A stretch of DNA of 64,000 nt from positions 3,786,501 to 3,850,500 of the forward strand of contig NZ_CP095049.1 in the NCBI RefSeq assembly GCF_022919135.1, given 5' to 3'. Source of the DNA: Hymenobacter cellulosivorans (lineage in GTDB: Bacteria; Bacteroidota; Bacteroidia; Cytophagales; Hymenobacteraceae). Position numbers and translations under genes: made by a program. The notes below the pieces were generated by a model that was given only the letters and a program-made list of their open reading frames with translations, made no database searches and was not told where the DNA came from. Numbering within the stretch: position 1 is the stretch's first letter; every line of letters begins with the position of its first letter. This document shows, one piece after another, positions 17,989-26,912 of the stretch.

Positions 17989-19794
17989 TTACTGCCAGGT
18001 TTCGGTGCGGGTCTGGGTGGTGCCGCTGGGGGTGAAGCTGCGGTTGGTGCCGCCTTCATAGAGCACGTTGCCGGCCGCGTCCTTGCGGATGTACTTGTAC
18101 TGCACGCTCGTGCCGCTAGTCAGGTTGATGGTGCCTTTCCAGACGGGGTAGGTAGCGCCGCTGAGCTTGATGGCGTTGGCCGTGTTCCAGGCGCCAAGCT
18201 GGGCGGTGCTGCCCAGCACGTACACATCCTGGCCGGTGGTGGTGCCGCTGTAGGTCACGTTGAACGACACAGCCGTGGTGCCCGTGGTGGGCGGGGGCGT
18301 GGTGGTGCCGGTGCTGGGCACCCACACTGAGTAGCTGCGGGCATTGACGGGGAAGGTACCGGTGCCGGCCGAGTTGGTGGTGACGGTGGCCGTGCTGTTG
18401 CCGGTCTTGTCGGTAAGGGTTACGCTCTTGAAGGGCGTGGTAATGGTTTTGGAGCGGCCCGAGCTGCCGTCGTTGAGCATGACCAGCAGGCCGGGGTGGG
18501 AGGCGTCACCGGCCCGGGAGTAGGCGTACACGTCGGCGTCGTTGATGGAGGTGTACTCATTGGCCGCCCCGTAGGCGTTGGCCCGGCGGATTTCGATGAG
18601 CTTCTTGATCTGGCCACCCAGGCCGTAGTTGTAGTAGTCTTTGTAGAACACGCAAGGGTAGCCCTTCTCCCGGGTCAGGATGTAGGCGTAGGCCAGCATC
18701 TTGAGGTTGGTGACGGGCGAATACAGTGCGCCGGGGTGGTCGGTGTCGTGGTTGTCGACGAAGGACACGGACAGGGCCCCGTTGGCTTCGGTGAAGCCCG
18801 CGAATTGCAGCCCGCGCATATCCCAGCTGCCGTTGCCGTTGCTCATGTCCTGGAAGGTGTAGTGCAGGGGCACGTCGAAGAGGCTGGTACGGCCCCCGGT
18901 GGCGGCGGCGTAGTTGTTCAGGTCCGTGAGGTTACGGAACCAGGCCTCACTAACGGCAAAGCGGCTGCCCTTCACTGCGTCGAGCCAGCGGTTCACGTAG
19001 GCCGTCTGGATGTGCTTGGTGGCGTCGAGGCGGTACCCGTCGAGGCTGAGCTTGGTGGTAATCCAGTTGCCCCAGGTAATGGTTTCGTTGGCGTTATTGG
19101 TATCGGCATAACGGATTTCTGAGCCCAGCAGGTTGTCGTAGGCGTCACCGTTGGCGTAGGGCTGGAAGTCATACGAGGCCCACTGGTACCAGCCGTTGTT
19201 GGGAGCTTGCTGGGTGGCCGAGAAGTTGTACCAGTGCCACTTGTAGGAGCTGTAGGTGTTGTTGCGGCCGGGGTAAGTAAAGCTGGTGTAGACGTTGTAC
19301 TGGTTGTTGGCCAGCTCCTGGTTGTCGGCGAAGGTAAGGTGGTTCATCACCATGTCCTCGTATACCTGAATGCCCTGGTTGTGCAGCGACGTAATAGCGC
19401 CCTGCAGCTGGCTAATCGTGCCGTAGCGGGTAGCTACGGTGCCTTTCTGGTTGAACTCGCCCAGGTCGTAACGGTCATATACGCCGTAGCCTACGTCGGT
19501 GGCGCTGCCGCCCTTGTAGGCTGGGGGCAGCCAAAGGGCCGTGATGCCGGCCGCCTTTAGCTCCGCGGCCTTGCTGCCCAGGTTTTGCCACCACGTGCCG
19601 GCCGGGTTGCTCTGGGGTACGTCCCAGTAAAACGCCTGCATCATCACGCCGTTGACGGCTACGGCGTCGTTGGTAGTAGCCGCCGCGACGGGCGACGAAG
19701 TGGTGCCGGGCTGCACGCCATCCTTGGAACAGGACGGCAAGAGCAAGCCTGCGGCAAGCAGACCCGAAAGGGCCGCTGCGGAAAGTTTGTTCAT
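17989..19794 (-). CDS. GH13 alpha-amylase lipoprotein with C-terminal CBM20
   Basis: A 601-residue secreted starch-degrading enzyme. It has a lipoprotein signal (LLLPSC, Cys22), a GH13 barrel (about 48-440) with catalytic D257 (GYRLDATKH), E283 (VSEAWF) and D350 (FVDNHD), a beta-sandwich C domain, a Thr/Pro linker (about 495-510) and a starch-binding CBM20 domain (about 511-600, TTTGQDVYVLGSTAQLGAWN). It resembles the Bacillus-type liquefying amylases (GH13_5 by inference). It is probably anchored in the outer membrane facing out or in the periplasm. No sus genes are nearby, so it stands alone. Confidence 0.93.
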   Translation of the reverse strand: MNKLSAAALSGLLAAGLLLPSCSKDGVQPGTTSSPVAAATTNDAVAVNGVMMQAFYWDVPQSNPAGTWWQNLGSKAAELKAAGITALWLPPAYKGGSATDVGYGVYDRYDLGEFNQKGTVATRYGTISQLQGAITSLHNQGIQVYEDMVMNHLTFADNQELANNQYNVYTSFTYPGRNNTYSSYKWHWYNFSATQQAPNNGWYQWASYDFQPYANGDAYDNLLGSEIRYADTNNANETITWGNWITTKLSLDGYRLDATKHIQTAYVNRWLDAVKGSRFAVSEAWFRNLTDLNNYAAATGGRTSLFDVPLHYTFQDMSNGNGSWDMRGLQFAGFTEANGALSVSFVDNHDTDHPGALYSPVTNLKMLAYAYILTREKGYPCVFYKDYYNYGLGGQIKKLIEIRRANAYGAANEYTSINDADVYAYSRAGDASHPGLLVMLNDGSSGRSKTITTPFKSVTLTDKTGNSTATVTTNSAGTGTFPVNARSYSVWVPSTGTTTPPPTTGTTAVSFNVTYSGTTTGQDVYVLGSTAQLGAWNTANAIKLSGATYPVWKGTINLTSGTSVQYKYIRKDAAGNVLYEGGTNRSFTPSGTTQTRTETWQ

Positions 19795-20123
19795 ACTGTG
19801 GGAGTTTTGGTTAGGGCAGAAGTATAGGGCAAGTATAAAGTAATATTCTATAAATGATGCTACATAATTTCGGTATTGTTAATGAAAAGTCATTTTCGTT
19901 GGTATTTTTGTAATCTATAGCTGAATAGGTAGTTAAGTGTCTGTTTGCGAGATATTAATCGTAATAAATTACGCAAGAAATGACAGTTGCTAAATGGGTT
20001 TAGTATAACTCTGAGAATAGCCAAAAAGGACTTAAAAAGTTTGGATTAGATTCCGGGCGCCCAAGAAACCCCGCTTACTCTGGATGAAGTAGGCAGGAAA
20101 AAAAGGGACGCTGTTGCTGCCAC
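19795..20123. other. A+T-rich intergenic region upstream of the amylase gene
   Basis: This 329-bp gap is clearly richer in A+T than its surroundings. I see no convincing gene, RNA or strong hairpin in it. It should contain the amylase promoter on the - strand; CTATACTTCTG and TTATACTTGCCC-like stretches near 19815-19840 are only partial matches to TAnnTTTG. Confidence 0.5.
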
Positions 20124-20672
20124 TTACCGGAATGAAGTCAGGACGGGCCCTAAATGAGAGGTCTGAATCCGGTCAATTGCTTCTCGCTGTGACACCTTAT
20201 AGCGAGGATACAGAATCCAGTAGCGGGAACTGTCGCGGCTATCCTGACCAAATAGAAAGGTATCAGGCCTGCCGCCATCCTGAAAAATAACGGTAGTCAA
20301 ACATTCAGGGAGAAAGGTGCTGCGGCCGTCAACCCTGTCCACCGTACGCTGTAAATCGGCGAAAAAGGCGCCGGGCATTGTAGTTAACTTATCATTTATC
20401 ACTACCTGGCGGGTAGTGGCTGCAGTAGCTTTCGCATGCTTTCTGAAACGGGACTGCAAATACCAATCGATAGATCCTCCGACCACGAATAGTATAATAA
20501 ACCCGGTAGTACCGCTAACCCACAAAAACTTGAATATCGGATTCTTGAGGACATACCGGTTCTCCGGTTTGGCCATGCCGGCCTGAAATATGACGAAAGA
20601 CACAATAACTGCTGCGCCAACAGTTAAGCCTAATGTGTTGTGAACAAAGCCGTAATAATCAATGAAGTCCAT
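20124..20672 (-). CDS. Hypothetical membrane protein, 182 residues
   Basis: No family recognised. The start is taken at the ATG at 20672 (MDFIDYYGFVHNTLGLTVGA); the open frame further upstream crosses a terminator hairpin. Two membrane helices are visible (about 14-32, LTVGAAVIVSFVIFQAG, and about 50-70, FLWVSGTTGFIILFVVGGSI). A soluble C-terminal domain of about 110 residues follows, with a Tyr-rich SSRYWILYPRYKVSQREAID segment. It is less G+C-rich than the flanking genes and could be an acquired gene. Confidence 0.65.
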   Translation of the reverse strand: MDFIDYYGFVHNTLGLTVGAAVIVSFVIFQAGMAKPENRYVLKNPIFKFLWVSGTTGFIILFVVGGSIDWYLQSRFRKHAKATAATTRQVVINDKLTTMPGAFFADLQRTVDRVDGRSTFLPECLTTVIFQDGGRPDTFLFGQDSRDSSRYWILYPRYKVSQREAIDRIQTSHLGPVLTSFR

Positions 20673-20681
20673 AAGCAAAAT

Positions 20682-20708
20682 GCCCGTTTGAGCAAAGTCA
20701 AACGGGCA
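20682..20708 (-). terminator. Stem-loop downstream of accC
   Basis: gcccgtttga / tcaaacgggc pair exactly around a six-base loop, between the accC stop and the next - strand gene. Confidence 0.75.
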
Positions 20709-20738
20709 TAAAGGATAAGAGGGCAAAGGGTCGGCGTC

Positions 20739-22085
20739 TTACAGCGTCGAGAAGTCAAAGGACGATTCCAGGAAGCCGGTGTTAAAGTTGCCGGCTTTGA
20801 AATCGGCGTTGTCCATCAGCGCGAGGTGGAAGGGAATCGTCGTTTTCACGCCTTCTACCACGAACTCCGACAACGCCCGCTTCATTTTCACGATGCACTC
20901 CTCGCGGGTCTGGGCTACGGTAATGAGCTTGGCAATCATCGAGTCGTAGTTCGACGGGATGGTGTAGCCCGCGTACACGTGGGTATCGACGCGCACACCG
21001 TGGCCGCCGGGAATGTGCAGCACGGTGATTTTGCCGGGGGAGGGGCGGAAGCCGTTTTTGGGGTCCTCGGCGTTGATGCGGCACTCCATAGCGTGCATCT
21101 TGGGGTAGTAGCTGTTGCCCGAAATCGGGACGCCGGCCGCCACCTTGATCTGCTCTTTGATCAGGTCGTAGTTGATGATTTCCTCGGTCACAGGGTGCTC
21201 CACCTGAATCCGGGTGTTCATCTCCATGAAGTAGAAGTCACGGTTGGCATCGACCAAGAATTCGATGGTGCCCACGCCTTCGTAGTTGATGGCCGCCGCG
21301 CCAGCAATGGCGGCTTTGCCCATCTTCTCGCGCAGCTCGTCGGTCATGAAGGGCGAAGGAGCTTCCTCAACTAGCTTCTGGTGGCGGCGCTGAATCGAGC
21401 AGTCACGCTCCGACAAGTGGCACACGTGGCCGTACTGGTCGCCGCAGATCTGAATTTCGATGTGGCGGGGCTCCACCACGAATTTCTCCAGGTAGATACC
21501 GTCGTTACCGAAGGCGGCTTTGGCCTCAGTACGGGCGTCATTCCAGCCTTTTTCCAGCTCCTCGTCGTTGTGGGCCACGCGCATCCCGCGGCCCCCGCCG
21601 CCGGCCGTCGCCTTGAGGATAACCGGGTACTTGATCTTGTGGGCAATCTTTAGCGCGTCCTGCAGAGAGTCAAGCAGGCCCACCGAGCCGGGAATGCAGG
21701 GCACGCCGGCTTTAATCATAGTGGCTTTGGCCGAGGCCTTGTCGCCCATCTGATTGATCATCTCGGGCGAGGCCCCGATGAATTTGATGTTGTTTTCCTG
21801 GCAGATGCGCGAGAATTCCGCGTTTTCCGACAAGAAGCCGTAGCCGGGATGAATGGCGTCGGCGTTGGTGATTTCGGCGGCGGCAATCAGCGTCGGGATG
21901 TTCAGGTACGACTGGGCGCTGCTGGGCGGGCCGATGCACACGGCCTCGTCGGCGAAACGTACGTGCAGGCTTTCCTTGTCGGCAGTAGAGTAAACGGCCA
22001 CCGTCTTGATGCCCATTTCCTTGCAGGTGCGAATAATGCGCAACGCAATTTCGCCCCGGTTGGCAATCAGTATTTTCTTAAACAC
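20739..22085 (-). CDS. accC: Biotin carboxylase subunit of acetyl-CoA carboxylase
   Basis: A 448-residue ATP-grasp enzyme that carboxylates the biotin of AccB in the first step of fatty-acid synthesis. Family motifs: [20 protein letters not shown] at the N terminus, [11 protein letters not shown], the ATP loop [12 protein letters not shown] (about 159-170), SIQRRHQKL and [13 protein letters not shown] (about 290-302). The length is standard. It lies downstream of accB on the same strand with a 103-bp gap that contains a long inverted repeat. It is the last gene of the yceD-to-accC cluster. Confidence 0.97.
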   Translation of the reverse strand: MFKKILIANRGEIALRIIRTCKEMGIKTVAVYSTADKESLHVRFADEAVCIGPPSSAQSYLNIPTLIAAAEITNADAIHPGYGFLSENAEFSRICQENNIKFIGASPEMINQMGDKASAKATMIKAGVPCIPGSVGLLDSLQDALKIAHKIKYPVILKATAGGGGRGMRVAHNDEELEKGWNDARTEAKAAFGNDGIYLEKFVVEPRHIEIQICGDQYGHVCHLSERDCSIQRRHQKLVEEAPSPFMTDELREKMGKAAIAGAAAINYEGVGTIEFLVDANRDFYFMEMNTRIQVEHPVTEEIINYDLIKEQIKVAAGVPISGNSYYPKMHAMECRINAEDPKNGFRPSPGKITVLHIPGGHGVRVDTHVYAGYTIPSNYDSMIAKLITVAQTREECIVKMKRALSEFVVEGVKTTIPFHLALMDNADFKAGNFNTGFLESSFDFSTL

Positions 22086-22102
22086 AGCTCTAGGGTGGAT
22101 GG

Positions 22103-22178
22103 AAGAACCAAGAGCTTAGAACTTAGACTTTAGACGGTGTTTCCGTGGTTTGGTCTCAGCTCTAAGCTCTTGGTTCTT
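22103..22178. repeat. Inverted repeat between accB and accC (family C)
   Basis: aagaaccaagagcttaga (22103-22120) pairs exactly with tctaagctcttggttctt (22161-22178). In the accB-accC transcript it would form an 18-bp stem with a 40-base loop. No T-run, so it is more likely a processing or stability element than a terminator. Confidence 0.8.
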
Positions 22179-22188
22179 AGTTCTCAAA

Positions 22189-22674
22189 TTACATCGGCTC
22201 GATCAGGAACAGGGGCTGGTCGTACTCGACCGGCGTGGCGTTTTCCACCAGCGCCTTCACGATGCGGCCCGAAGCTTCGGCTTCAATCTCGTTGAAGAGC
22301 TTCATGGCTTCGATGATGCAAATAACCTGGCCTTTCTCCACCACGTCGCCTACGTTCACGAAAGCCGGCGACTCGGGGCTGCTGCTGCGGTAGAACGTGC
22401 CAATCATCGGGGCTTTCAGCGGCTGATGGTTGCTGCTGGCCGCGGCCGGGGCAGCTGCGGGAGCAGCGGCTGGCGCAGCTGCGGCAGGAGCAGCTACGGG
22501 GGCGGGGGTTGCCTGTGGAGCGGCAGCCGGAGCGGCGGCTACGTGGCTGCTCACTACTTTCGTGTTGGGCTCGCGCTGCACCGAGATTTTAAATTCCTCG
22601 GTTTCGATGTTGACTTTGTTCAACCCTGATTTGGCGATAAAATCAATCAGGTCCTGGAGTTCTTTGGCTTTCAT
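22189..22674 (-). CDS. accB: Biotin carboxyl carrier protein of acetyl-CoA carboxylase
   Basis: About 161 residues. The N-terminal helix ([20 protein letters not shown]) is followed by a long Ala/Pro linker (about 45-80) and a biotinyl domain with the target lysine in [10 protein letters not shown]. Biotin is carried here between AccC and the carboxyltransferase. The ATG at 22674 matches the usual AccB start. An in-frame ATG at 22722 would add 16 residues and overlap efp by 20 bases, so it is a possible coupled start. Confidence 0.93.
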   Translation of the reverse strand: MKAKELQDLIDFIAKSGLNKVNIETEEFKISVQREPNTKVVSSHVAAAPAAAPQATPAPVAAPAAAAPAAAPAAAPAAASSNHQPLKAPMIGTFYRSSSPESPAFVNVGDVVEKGQVICIIEAMKLFNEIEAEASGRIVKALVENATPVEYDQPLFLIEPM

Positions 22675-22702
22675 GGCGGCTTCGGTGGGGTGTTTCGGCT
22701 GC

Positions 22703-23266
22703 TTATTTGACTCTTTCGACATAGGAGTAGTCGCGGGTGTCGACGCGGATTTTGGTGTCTTGCTCAATGAACAGCGGCACCTGAATGCGGGCCCCGGTTT
22801 CCACGGTGGCGGGCTTCAGCGTGTTGGTAGCGGTGTCGCCGCGCAGGCCGGGCTCGGTGTAGGTCACCATCAGCTCCACGGTGGTGGGCAGTTCGGCCGT
22901 CAGGGGCTGCTCGGTTTCGGCATGAAACAGGATGGTTGCTTCCTGACCTTCCTTCATCAGGTCGGCGAAGGGCACCATGGCTTCGGGCAGGGATACCTGC
23001 TCGAAGGTCGAGTTGTCCATGAACGTATAGCCGTAGTCGTCCTTATACAAGAACTGGTGCGGACGCTGCTCGACGCGGGCGGTGGTTACTTTCACGCCGG
23101 CGTTGAAGGTGTTGTCCAGCACTTTGCCGGTTTTGATGTTACGGAGCTTGGTGCGCACAAAGGCGGGACCTTTGCCCGGTTTCACGTGCTGGAATTCGGT
23201 AATGACGTAGAGGTCATTGTTGTACTCGAGTACCAGACCGTTGCGAAAATCTGCGGTAGTGGCCAT
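22703..23266 (-). CDS. efp: Translation elongation factor P
   Basis: A 187-residue factor that relieves ribosome stalling at polyproline stretches. The KOW-like N domain carries the tip loop [12 protein letters not shown], with the lysine that is modified in many species. OB domains follow, with the typical end [21 protein letters not shown]. The ATG at 23266 was chosen on family length; the frame upstream is non-coding. Located between fabH and accB, the usual Bacteroidota order. Confidence 0.96.
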   Translation of the reverse strand: MATTADFRNGLVLEYNNDLYVITEFQHVKPGKGPAFVRTKLRNIKTGKVLDNTFNAGVKVTTARVEQRPHQFLYKDDYGYTFMDNSTFEQVSLPEAMVPFADLMKEGQEATILFHAETEQPLTAELPTTVELMVTYTEPGLRGDTATNTLKPATVETGARIQVPLFIEQDTKIRVDTRDYSYVERVK

Positions 23267-23453
23267 GCTTGGGAATTTTGAAAGGAATATGCTGACAGGA
23301 AGAAGTTGGCTACGGAAACGGTCCAACTGCTCTACCTGCTTAAGTTTCAGGGTTTCAGATGCTGGGCGGAAACGCAACGTGCCGTCCCGGAGAGTGGCGG
23401 GGCGGCACGTTGGGAGTGCAAGTATAGGAGTTTTCCGCGTCCAGCCCGCTTAT

Positions 23454-24467
23454 TTACGCTTGTTGCGGGTCAGGTTTGGGGTCGTAGGCCCATTTCAGGT
23501 AGATAGAGCCCCAGGTAAACCCGCCTCCAAAGGCGGCCAGCACCAGGTTGTCGCCCTTGTGGAGCTGCTGCTCGTAGTCGGCCAAACACAGCGGAATCGT
23601 GGCGTTGGTTGTGTTGCCGTAGCGGTGAATGTTGAGCATCACCTTTTCGGGCCCCACGCCCATGCGGTTGGCCGTCGCGTCGATGATGCGCTTATTGGCC
23701 TGGTGAGGCACCAGCCAGGCGACATCCTCTTTGCTGAGGTTGTTGCGCTCCATCACCTGGGCGGCTACGTCGGCCATATTGGTTACGGCAAACTTGAACA
23801 CCGTAGCGCCTTCCTGGTAAATGAAATGCTCCCGATTGGCCACGGTTTCGGCCGACGGTGGGCGGCGCGAGCCTCCGGCTTTCTGGTAGAGGTAGTGCTC
23901 TCCCTTCCCGTCGGTGCGCAGCACCTGATCCAGAATACCGTAGCCGTCAGTGCTGGGTTCGAGCAGCACGGCCCCGGCCCCGTCGCCGAAGATGATGCAG
24001 TTCGACCGGTCAGTGTAGTCCACGATGCTCGACATCTTGTCGGCCCCTACCACGATGACCTTTTTGTACATGCCGCTTTGGATGAACTGCGCGCCGGTAG
24101 CCAGTGAAAACAGAAAGCCCGAGCAGGCGGCCTGCACGTCGTAGCTGAAGGCATTGATGGCCCCCACGCCGTGCGAAATAATGTTGCCCGTGGCTGGAAA
24201 CACCATGTCGCCGGTGGTGGTGGCGCAAATGAGGAGGTCGATGTCCTCGGCGCGGGTACCCGTCTTGTCCAGCAACTGCTGCACTGCCTTGATGCCCATC
24301 ACCGAAGTGCCCTGGTTCTCGCCCTTCAGAATTCGTCGTTCCTTGATGCCAGTGCGCGTCGTAATCCACTCGTCGGTGGTGTCTACCATCTTCTCGAGTT
24401 CTTGATTGGTCAACACGTAGTCGGGCACGTAAGAGCCAACTCCGGTTATGGCAGCAGTGATTTTCAT
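23454..24467 (-). CDS. fabH: 3-oxoacyl-ACP synthase III (KASIII)
   Basis: A 337-residue enzyme that starts fatty-acid chains by condensing acyl-CoA with malonyl-ACP. The catalytic triad is visible: C115 (VQAACSGF), H255 (VPHQANKR) and N285 ([11 protein letters not shown]). The N terminus ([15 protein letters not shown]) is typical. It is preceded by plsX on the same strand; a terminator-like hairpin in the 55-bp gap could partly uncouple the two. Some Bacteroidota have several fabH copies, so the exact primer preference is open. Confidence 0.95.
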   Translation of the reverse strand: MKITAAITGVGSYVPDYVLTNQELEKMVDTTDEWITTRTGIKERRILKGENQGTSVMGIKAVQQLLDKTGTRAEDIDLLICATTTGDMVFPATGNIISHGVGAINAFSYDVQAACSGFLFSLATGAQFIQSGMYKKVIVVGADKMSSIVDYTDRSNCIIFGDGAGAVLLEPSTDGYGILDQVLRTDGKGEHYLYQKAGGSRRPPSAETVANREHFIYQEGATVFKFAVTNMADVAAQVMERNNLSKEDVAWLVPHQANKRIIDATANRMGVGPEKVMLNIHRYGNTTNATIPLCLADYEQQLHKGDNLVLAAFGGGFTWGSIYLKWAYDPKPDPQQA

Positions 24468-24490
24468 TCGGGAAACGGGAAAAAATAGGC

Positions 24491-24517
24491 AAAAAAAGTC
24501 CGGCCTCAGCCGGACTT
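24491..24517 (-). terminator. Intrinsic terminator between plsX and fabH
   Basis: On the - strand aagtccggc pairs with gccggactt around a four-base loop and is followed by seven T. Being inside the fatty-acid cluster, it should reduce read-through from plsX into fabH. Confidence 0.85.
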
Positions 24518-24522
24518 AGTCG

Positions 24523-25464
24523 CTAGGACTTGAAAGTGTCTTTTATCTGGTCGGCAATGCCGGATTTAGCCATTTGATAGCCCTGTAGGAGCATGTTGCA
24601 AATAGCTTCCGGCGTGCTCACGCCGTGCCCGATAATGGCGTTGTCATTGATGCCCAAGATCGGGCTGCCGCCAATGGCTTCGTAATTGAACTTGTCGAAG
24701 AAGGGGTCGTGCATCTGCTTTTCAGCCAAGATGTCGTACACCGATTCGGCCATTTTCAGCACCACGTTGCCCGTGTAGCCGTCGCAGACAATCACGTCGG
24801 CTTTGTCATTGAACAGGTCGCGGCCTTCGATGTTGCCGATAAAATGAATATGGGGGTTCACTTTCAACAACTGGTGCGCGGCCTGGGTAATCACGGTGCC
24901 TTTGCCTTCTTCCTCACCCAGGTTCATCAAGCCCACTTTGGGCTTGTCGATGCCGAGCACGTACTGGGCGTAGAGAGAGCCTAGCTCGCCGAACTGCTCC
25001 AGCATCTCGGGCTTACACTCGGCATTGGCGCCCACGTCGAGCAGGATGCCGAAGCCACCTTTGAGCTTGGGAACAAAGTTGGCAATGGCCGGGCGCATCA
25101 CGCCCGAAACGGGCTTCACGCTGAACATCGCGCCAACGAGCATGGCACCCGTGTTGCCGGCGGAGCAGAAAGCTTCCACTTCACCGTTGTGCAACATCCG
25201 GTAGCCCACGGCTATACTGGAATCCTGCTTTTGCTGGTAGGCTTTGGCAGGGTGCTCACCCATCTCGATAATCTGCGAGGCAGCTACGAGAATCAGGCCG
25301 TCGGCCGCGGCCCCGTGCTGCTGGAGCAAGGGGCGCACGGCATCTTCCTGGCCAATGAGCACAATCTGAGCCGCGCCGGCAAGCTTTTGGGCTGCCAGCA
25401 CGGCGCCGTCCACGGCAGCCTGGGGGGCGAAATCGCCTCCCATTGCGTCCAGGGCTATCTTCAT
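24523..25464 (-). CDS. plsX: Phosphate acyltransferase PlsX
   Basis: A 313-residue enzyme that makes acyl-phosphate from acyl-ACP for phospholipid synthesis. Recognised from the N terminus IALDAMGGDFAPQAAVDGAV, the central CSAGNTGAMLVGAMF, VGLMNLGEEEGKGT and FIGNIEGRDLFNDKADVIVCDGYTGNVVLK. The length is usual. It lies directly downstream of rpmF, the classic rpmF-plsX-fabH order. Confidence 0.97.
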   Translation of the reverse strand: MKIALDAMGGDFAPQAAVDGAVLAAQKLAGAAQIVLIGQEDAVRPLLQQHGAAADGLILVAASQIIEMGEHPAKAYQQKQDSSIAVGYRMLHNGEVEAFCSAGNTGAMLVGAMFSVKPVSGVMRPAIANFVPKLKGGFGILLDVGANAECKPEMLEQFGELGSLYAQYVLGIDKPKVGLMNLGEEEGKGTVITQAAHQLLKVNPHIHFIGNIEGRDLFNDKADVIVCDGYTGNVVLKMAESVYDILAEKQMHDPFFDKFNYEAIGGSPILGINDNAIIGHGVSTPEAICNMLLQGYQMAKSGIADQIKDTFKS

Positions 25465-25526
25465 GTACGAGGTGTCAAGGGGTAGGGAGTCGGGAAGGCG
25501 GGCCGGCCGCAGCCGGCGAAGCGGGC

Positions 25527-25748
25527 TTATTCTTCGTCGGAAGCAGGAGCCGCGGCAGCTACGGGAGCGTAGTCTTTGATAGCTACTTTACCGTGCAGGT
25601 ACAGGTCGCCGTCTACCACGTACGCCTTGTGACGCAGGTGCAGCTCACCCGTGTTCTGGCAGATGGTAACTGCTTTGGGAGTCAGCTTGTCGTGGGTGCG
25701 ACGCTTGTCGCGGCGGGTCGAGGATTGACGGCGCTTAGGATGTGCCAT
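25527..25748 (-). CDS. rpmF: 50S ribosomal protein L32
   Basis: A 73-residue ribosomal protein. The N terminus MAHPKRRQSSTRRDKRRTHD is the L32 signature. Only one Cys (TICQNTGELHLRH) stands where zinc-ribbon L32 has CxxC pairs, so this is the zinc-free form. The Ala-rich C terminus ends in DEE. It sits between the yceD gene and plsX, as in many bacteria. Confidence 0.96.
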   Translation of the reverse strand: MAHPKRRQSSTRRDKRRTHDKLTPKAVTICQNTGELHLRHKAYVVDGDLYLHGKVAIKDYAPVAAAAPASDEE

Positions 25749-25804
25749 GGGTACAGGGAAGTATTAAAAGTTGAATTATTGAAATGAGAAATGCCAGGTA
25801 GCAC

Positions 25805-26338
25805 TTAGTTGAGGTTGCGCAGGGCATCCCAACGGGGGTCGGTGCCTTCGTCGTCATCCTCAATGTCGCCGGGCTGGCGGGTGGTGAAGATGAGCTTAGT
25901 TTCGGCATCGGGATTTTCATCGGGCTCATTCTGGAAGCGCGGGTGCAGCTTCTTCATGGGAATAGCCAAGCCGATGTAGTCGAATAAGTGCTGGGCAATG
26001 GGCAAGGTCTGGGTTTCGGGCGTGATTTGCAGCACGTCGTCGTCGAGTTCCAGGGCCTGGTCGCCGAAGCGCACCCGCAGGGAGTGGCGCACGTCGATGG
26101 GCTGGTCGAACTCATCCAGGCTCCGGTCGCAGATCAGGCGCACGGTACCCACGATGTGAAAGTCCAGGGTGATAAGCAGATCCGTTTTGGTCAGATTCAC
26201 GTCGGCGTGGAGCTGGCCTTCCTGGATCAGGTTCTGCTCGAACTGCTCAAAGAAAGCGTGGTCCAGCTCAAACGCGAAATGGTGCGTTTTGCTGGCCAGC
26301 TTGGCAATGTTCAAGTCGTATTTAGAGTCCTTTTTCAC
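25805..26338 (-). CDS. yceD: YceD/DUF177 family protein
   Basis: About 177 residues. DUF177 features are the central CDRSLDEFDQPIDVRHSLRV with one conserved Cys and the acidic C terminus GDIEDDDEGTDPRWDALRNL, which is the family end motif. Members are linked to 23S rRNA and fatty-acid gene clusters. I place the start at GTG 26338: the in-frame TTG at 26362 overlaps a TACTTTTG promoter element. It heads the yceD-rpmF-plsX-fabH-efp-accB-accC cluster. Confidence 0.88.
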   Translation of the reverse strand: MKKDSKYDLNIAKLASKTHHFAFELDHAFFEQFEQNLIQEGQLHADVNLTKTDLLITLDFHIVGTVRLICDRSLDEFDQPIDVRHSLRVRFGDQALELDDDVLQITPETQTLPIAQHLFDYIGLAIPMKKLHPRFQNEPDENPDAETKLIFTTRQPGDIEDDDEGTDPRWDALRNLN

Positions 26339-26359
26339 AGGATTATTTGTAGAAGGGGG

Positions 26360-26367
26360 CAAAAGTA
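26360..26367 (-). promoter_or_regulatory. TACTTTTG promoter element upstream of yceD
   Basis: A perfect TAnnTTTG on the - strand, about 21 bases before the GTG at 26338. No clear upstream TTG box at 18-22 bases. Confidence 0.45.
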
Positions 26368-26415
26368 GAAAGATTTCCCCGTTTTAGGAAGACGAGCAAC
26401 GCTTGGGCGGTTGGT

Positions 26416-26784
26416 TCAGGCGTTCTTAAGAATGAAGTCGGACGGAATATTCAACCGCTCATACAGGCGCTTGGCCAAATCCAGCGTGACGCGGCGCTTG
26501 CCGCTCAGAATCTGGGAAAGGCGGCCGGCCGGCACTTCCAGAAGCTCGGCCAGCTCCTTTTGCTTGAGGCGCATCTGCTGCCGCTTCAGCTCAATCATCT
26601 CGGCCAGGGAAGTTGGCAGCGTCGGGATGGGTAGCAGCCCTAATTGGCCTTCATAAGCGTCCAGGGCTACAATCAACTCCCGAAACTCGGCTTCCAGCGC
26701 CGGGTTGCCTTCCACTCCCGCAGCCGCCAGCGCATCAAGTCGGCGTAGGGCCGTGCGGTAGTCAGCGGGGGTGTGAAGAGTCAT
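26416..26784 (-). CDS. HigA-like XRE-family transcriptional regulator (orphan antitoxin type)
   Basis: A 122-residue protein. The C-terminal half is a helix-turn-helix (about 62-118: MIELKRQQMRLKQKELAELL, then GRLSQILSGKRRVTLDLAKR) of the kind found in HigA antitoxins. The N-terminal helical half resembles the linker seen in stand-alone COG5499-type regulators. No HigB-like toxin gene lies on either side: upstream is only a promoter and the pdxA terminator, downstream is yceD. A perfect promoter (26838-26868) precedes it. It is a monocistronic DNA-binding protein with unknown targets, perhaps its own promoter. Confidence 0.8.
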   Translation of the reverse strand: MTLHTPADYRTALRRLDALAAAGVEGNPALEAEFRELIVALDAYEGQLGLLPIPTLPTSLAEMIELKRQQMRLKQKELAELLEVPAGRLSQILSGKRRVTLDLAKRLYERLNIPSDFILKNA

Positions 26785-26837
26785 GCGGAGACGTTGAGAC
26801 AGAGTGGCGCGGGCAACAACTACCCGCTTAGGAGCTG

Positions 26838-26868
26838 CAAAGCTACAACAGAGTTTTGATCTGACAAA
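26838..26868 (-). promoter_or_regulatory. Bacteroidota-type promoter for the XRE regulator
   Basis: On the - strand TTTG (26865-26868), a 19-base spacer and TAGCTTTG (26838-26845) match the consensus fully. The start codon is about 53 bases downstream. Confidence 0.7.
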
Positions 26869-26869
26869 T

Positions 26870-26909
26870 AAAATTTCGCTTTTGGAAAGAATCTATCCCA
26901 AAGCGAAAT
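26870..26909 (-). terminator. Intrinsic terminator downstream of pdxA
   Basis: atttcgctttgg / ccaaaagcgaaat with an about 12-base loop; on the - strand it lies 3 bases past the pdxA stop and is followed by TTTATTT. Confidence 0.8.
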
Positions 26910-26912
26910 ACT

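Noticed and set aside
20673..20726. N-terminal extension of the gene ending at 20124
   Set aside because: It would translate the accC terminator hairpin; the ATG at 20672 is better placed.
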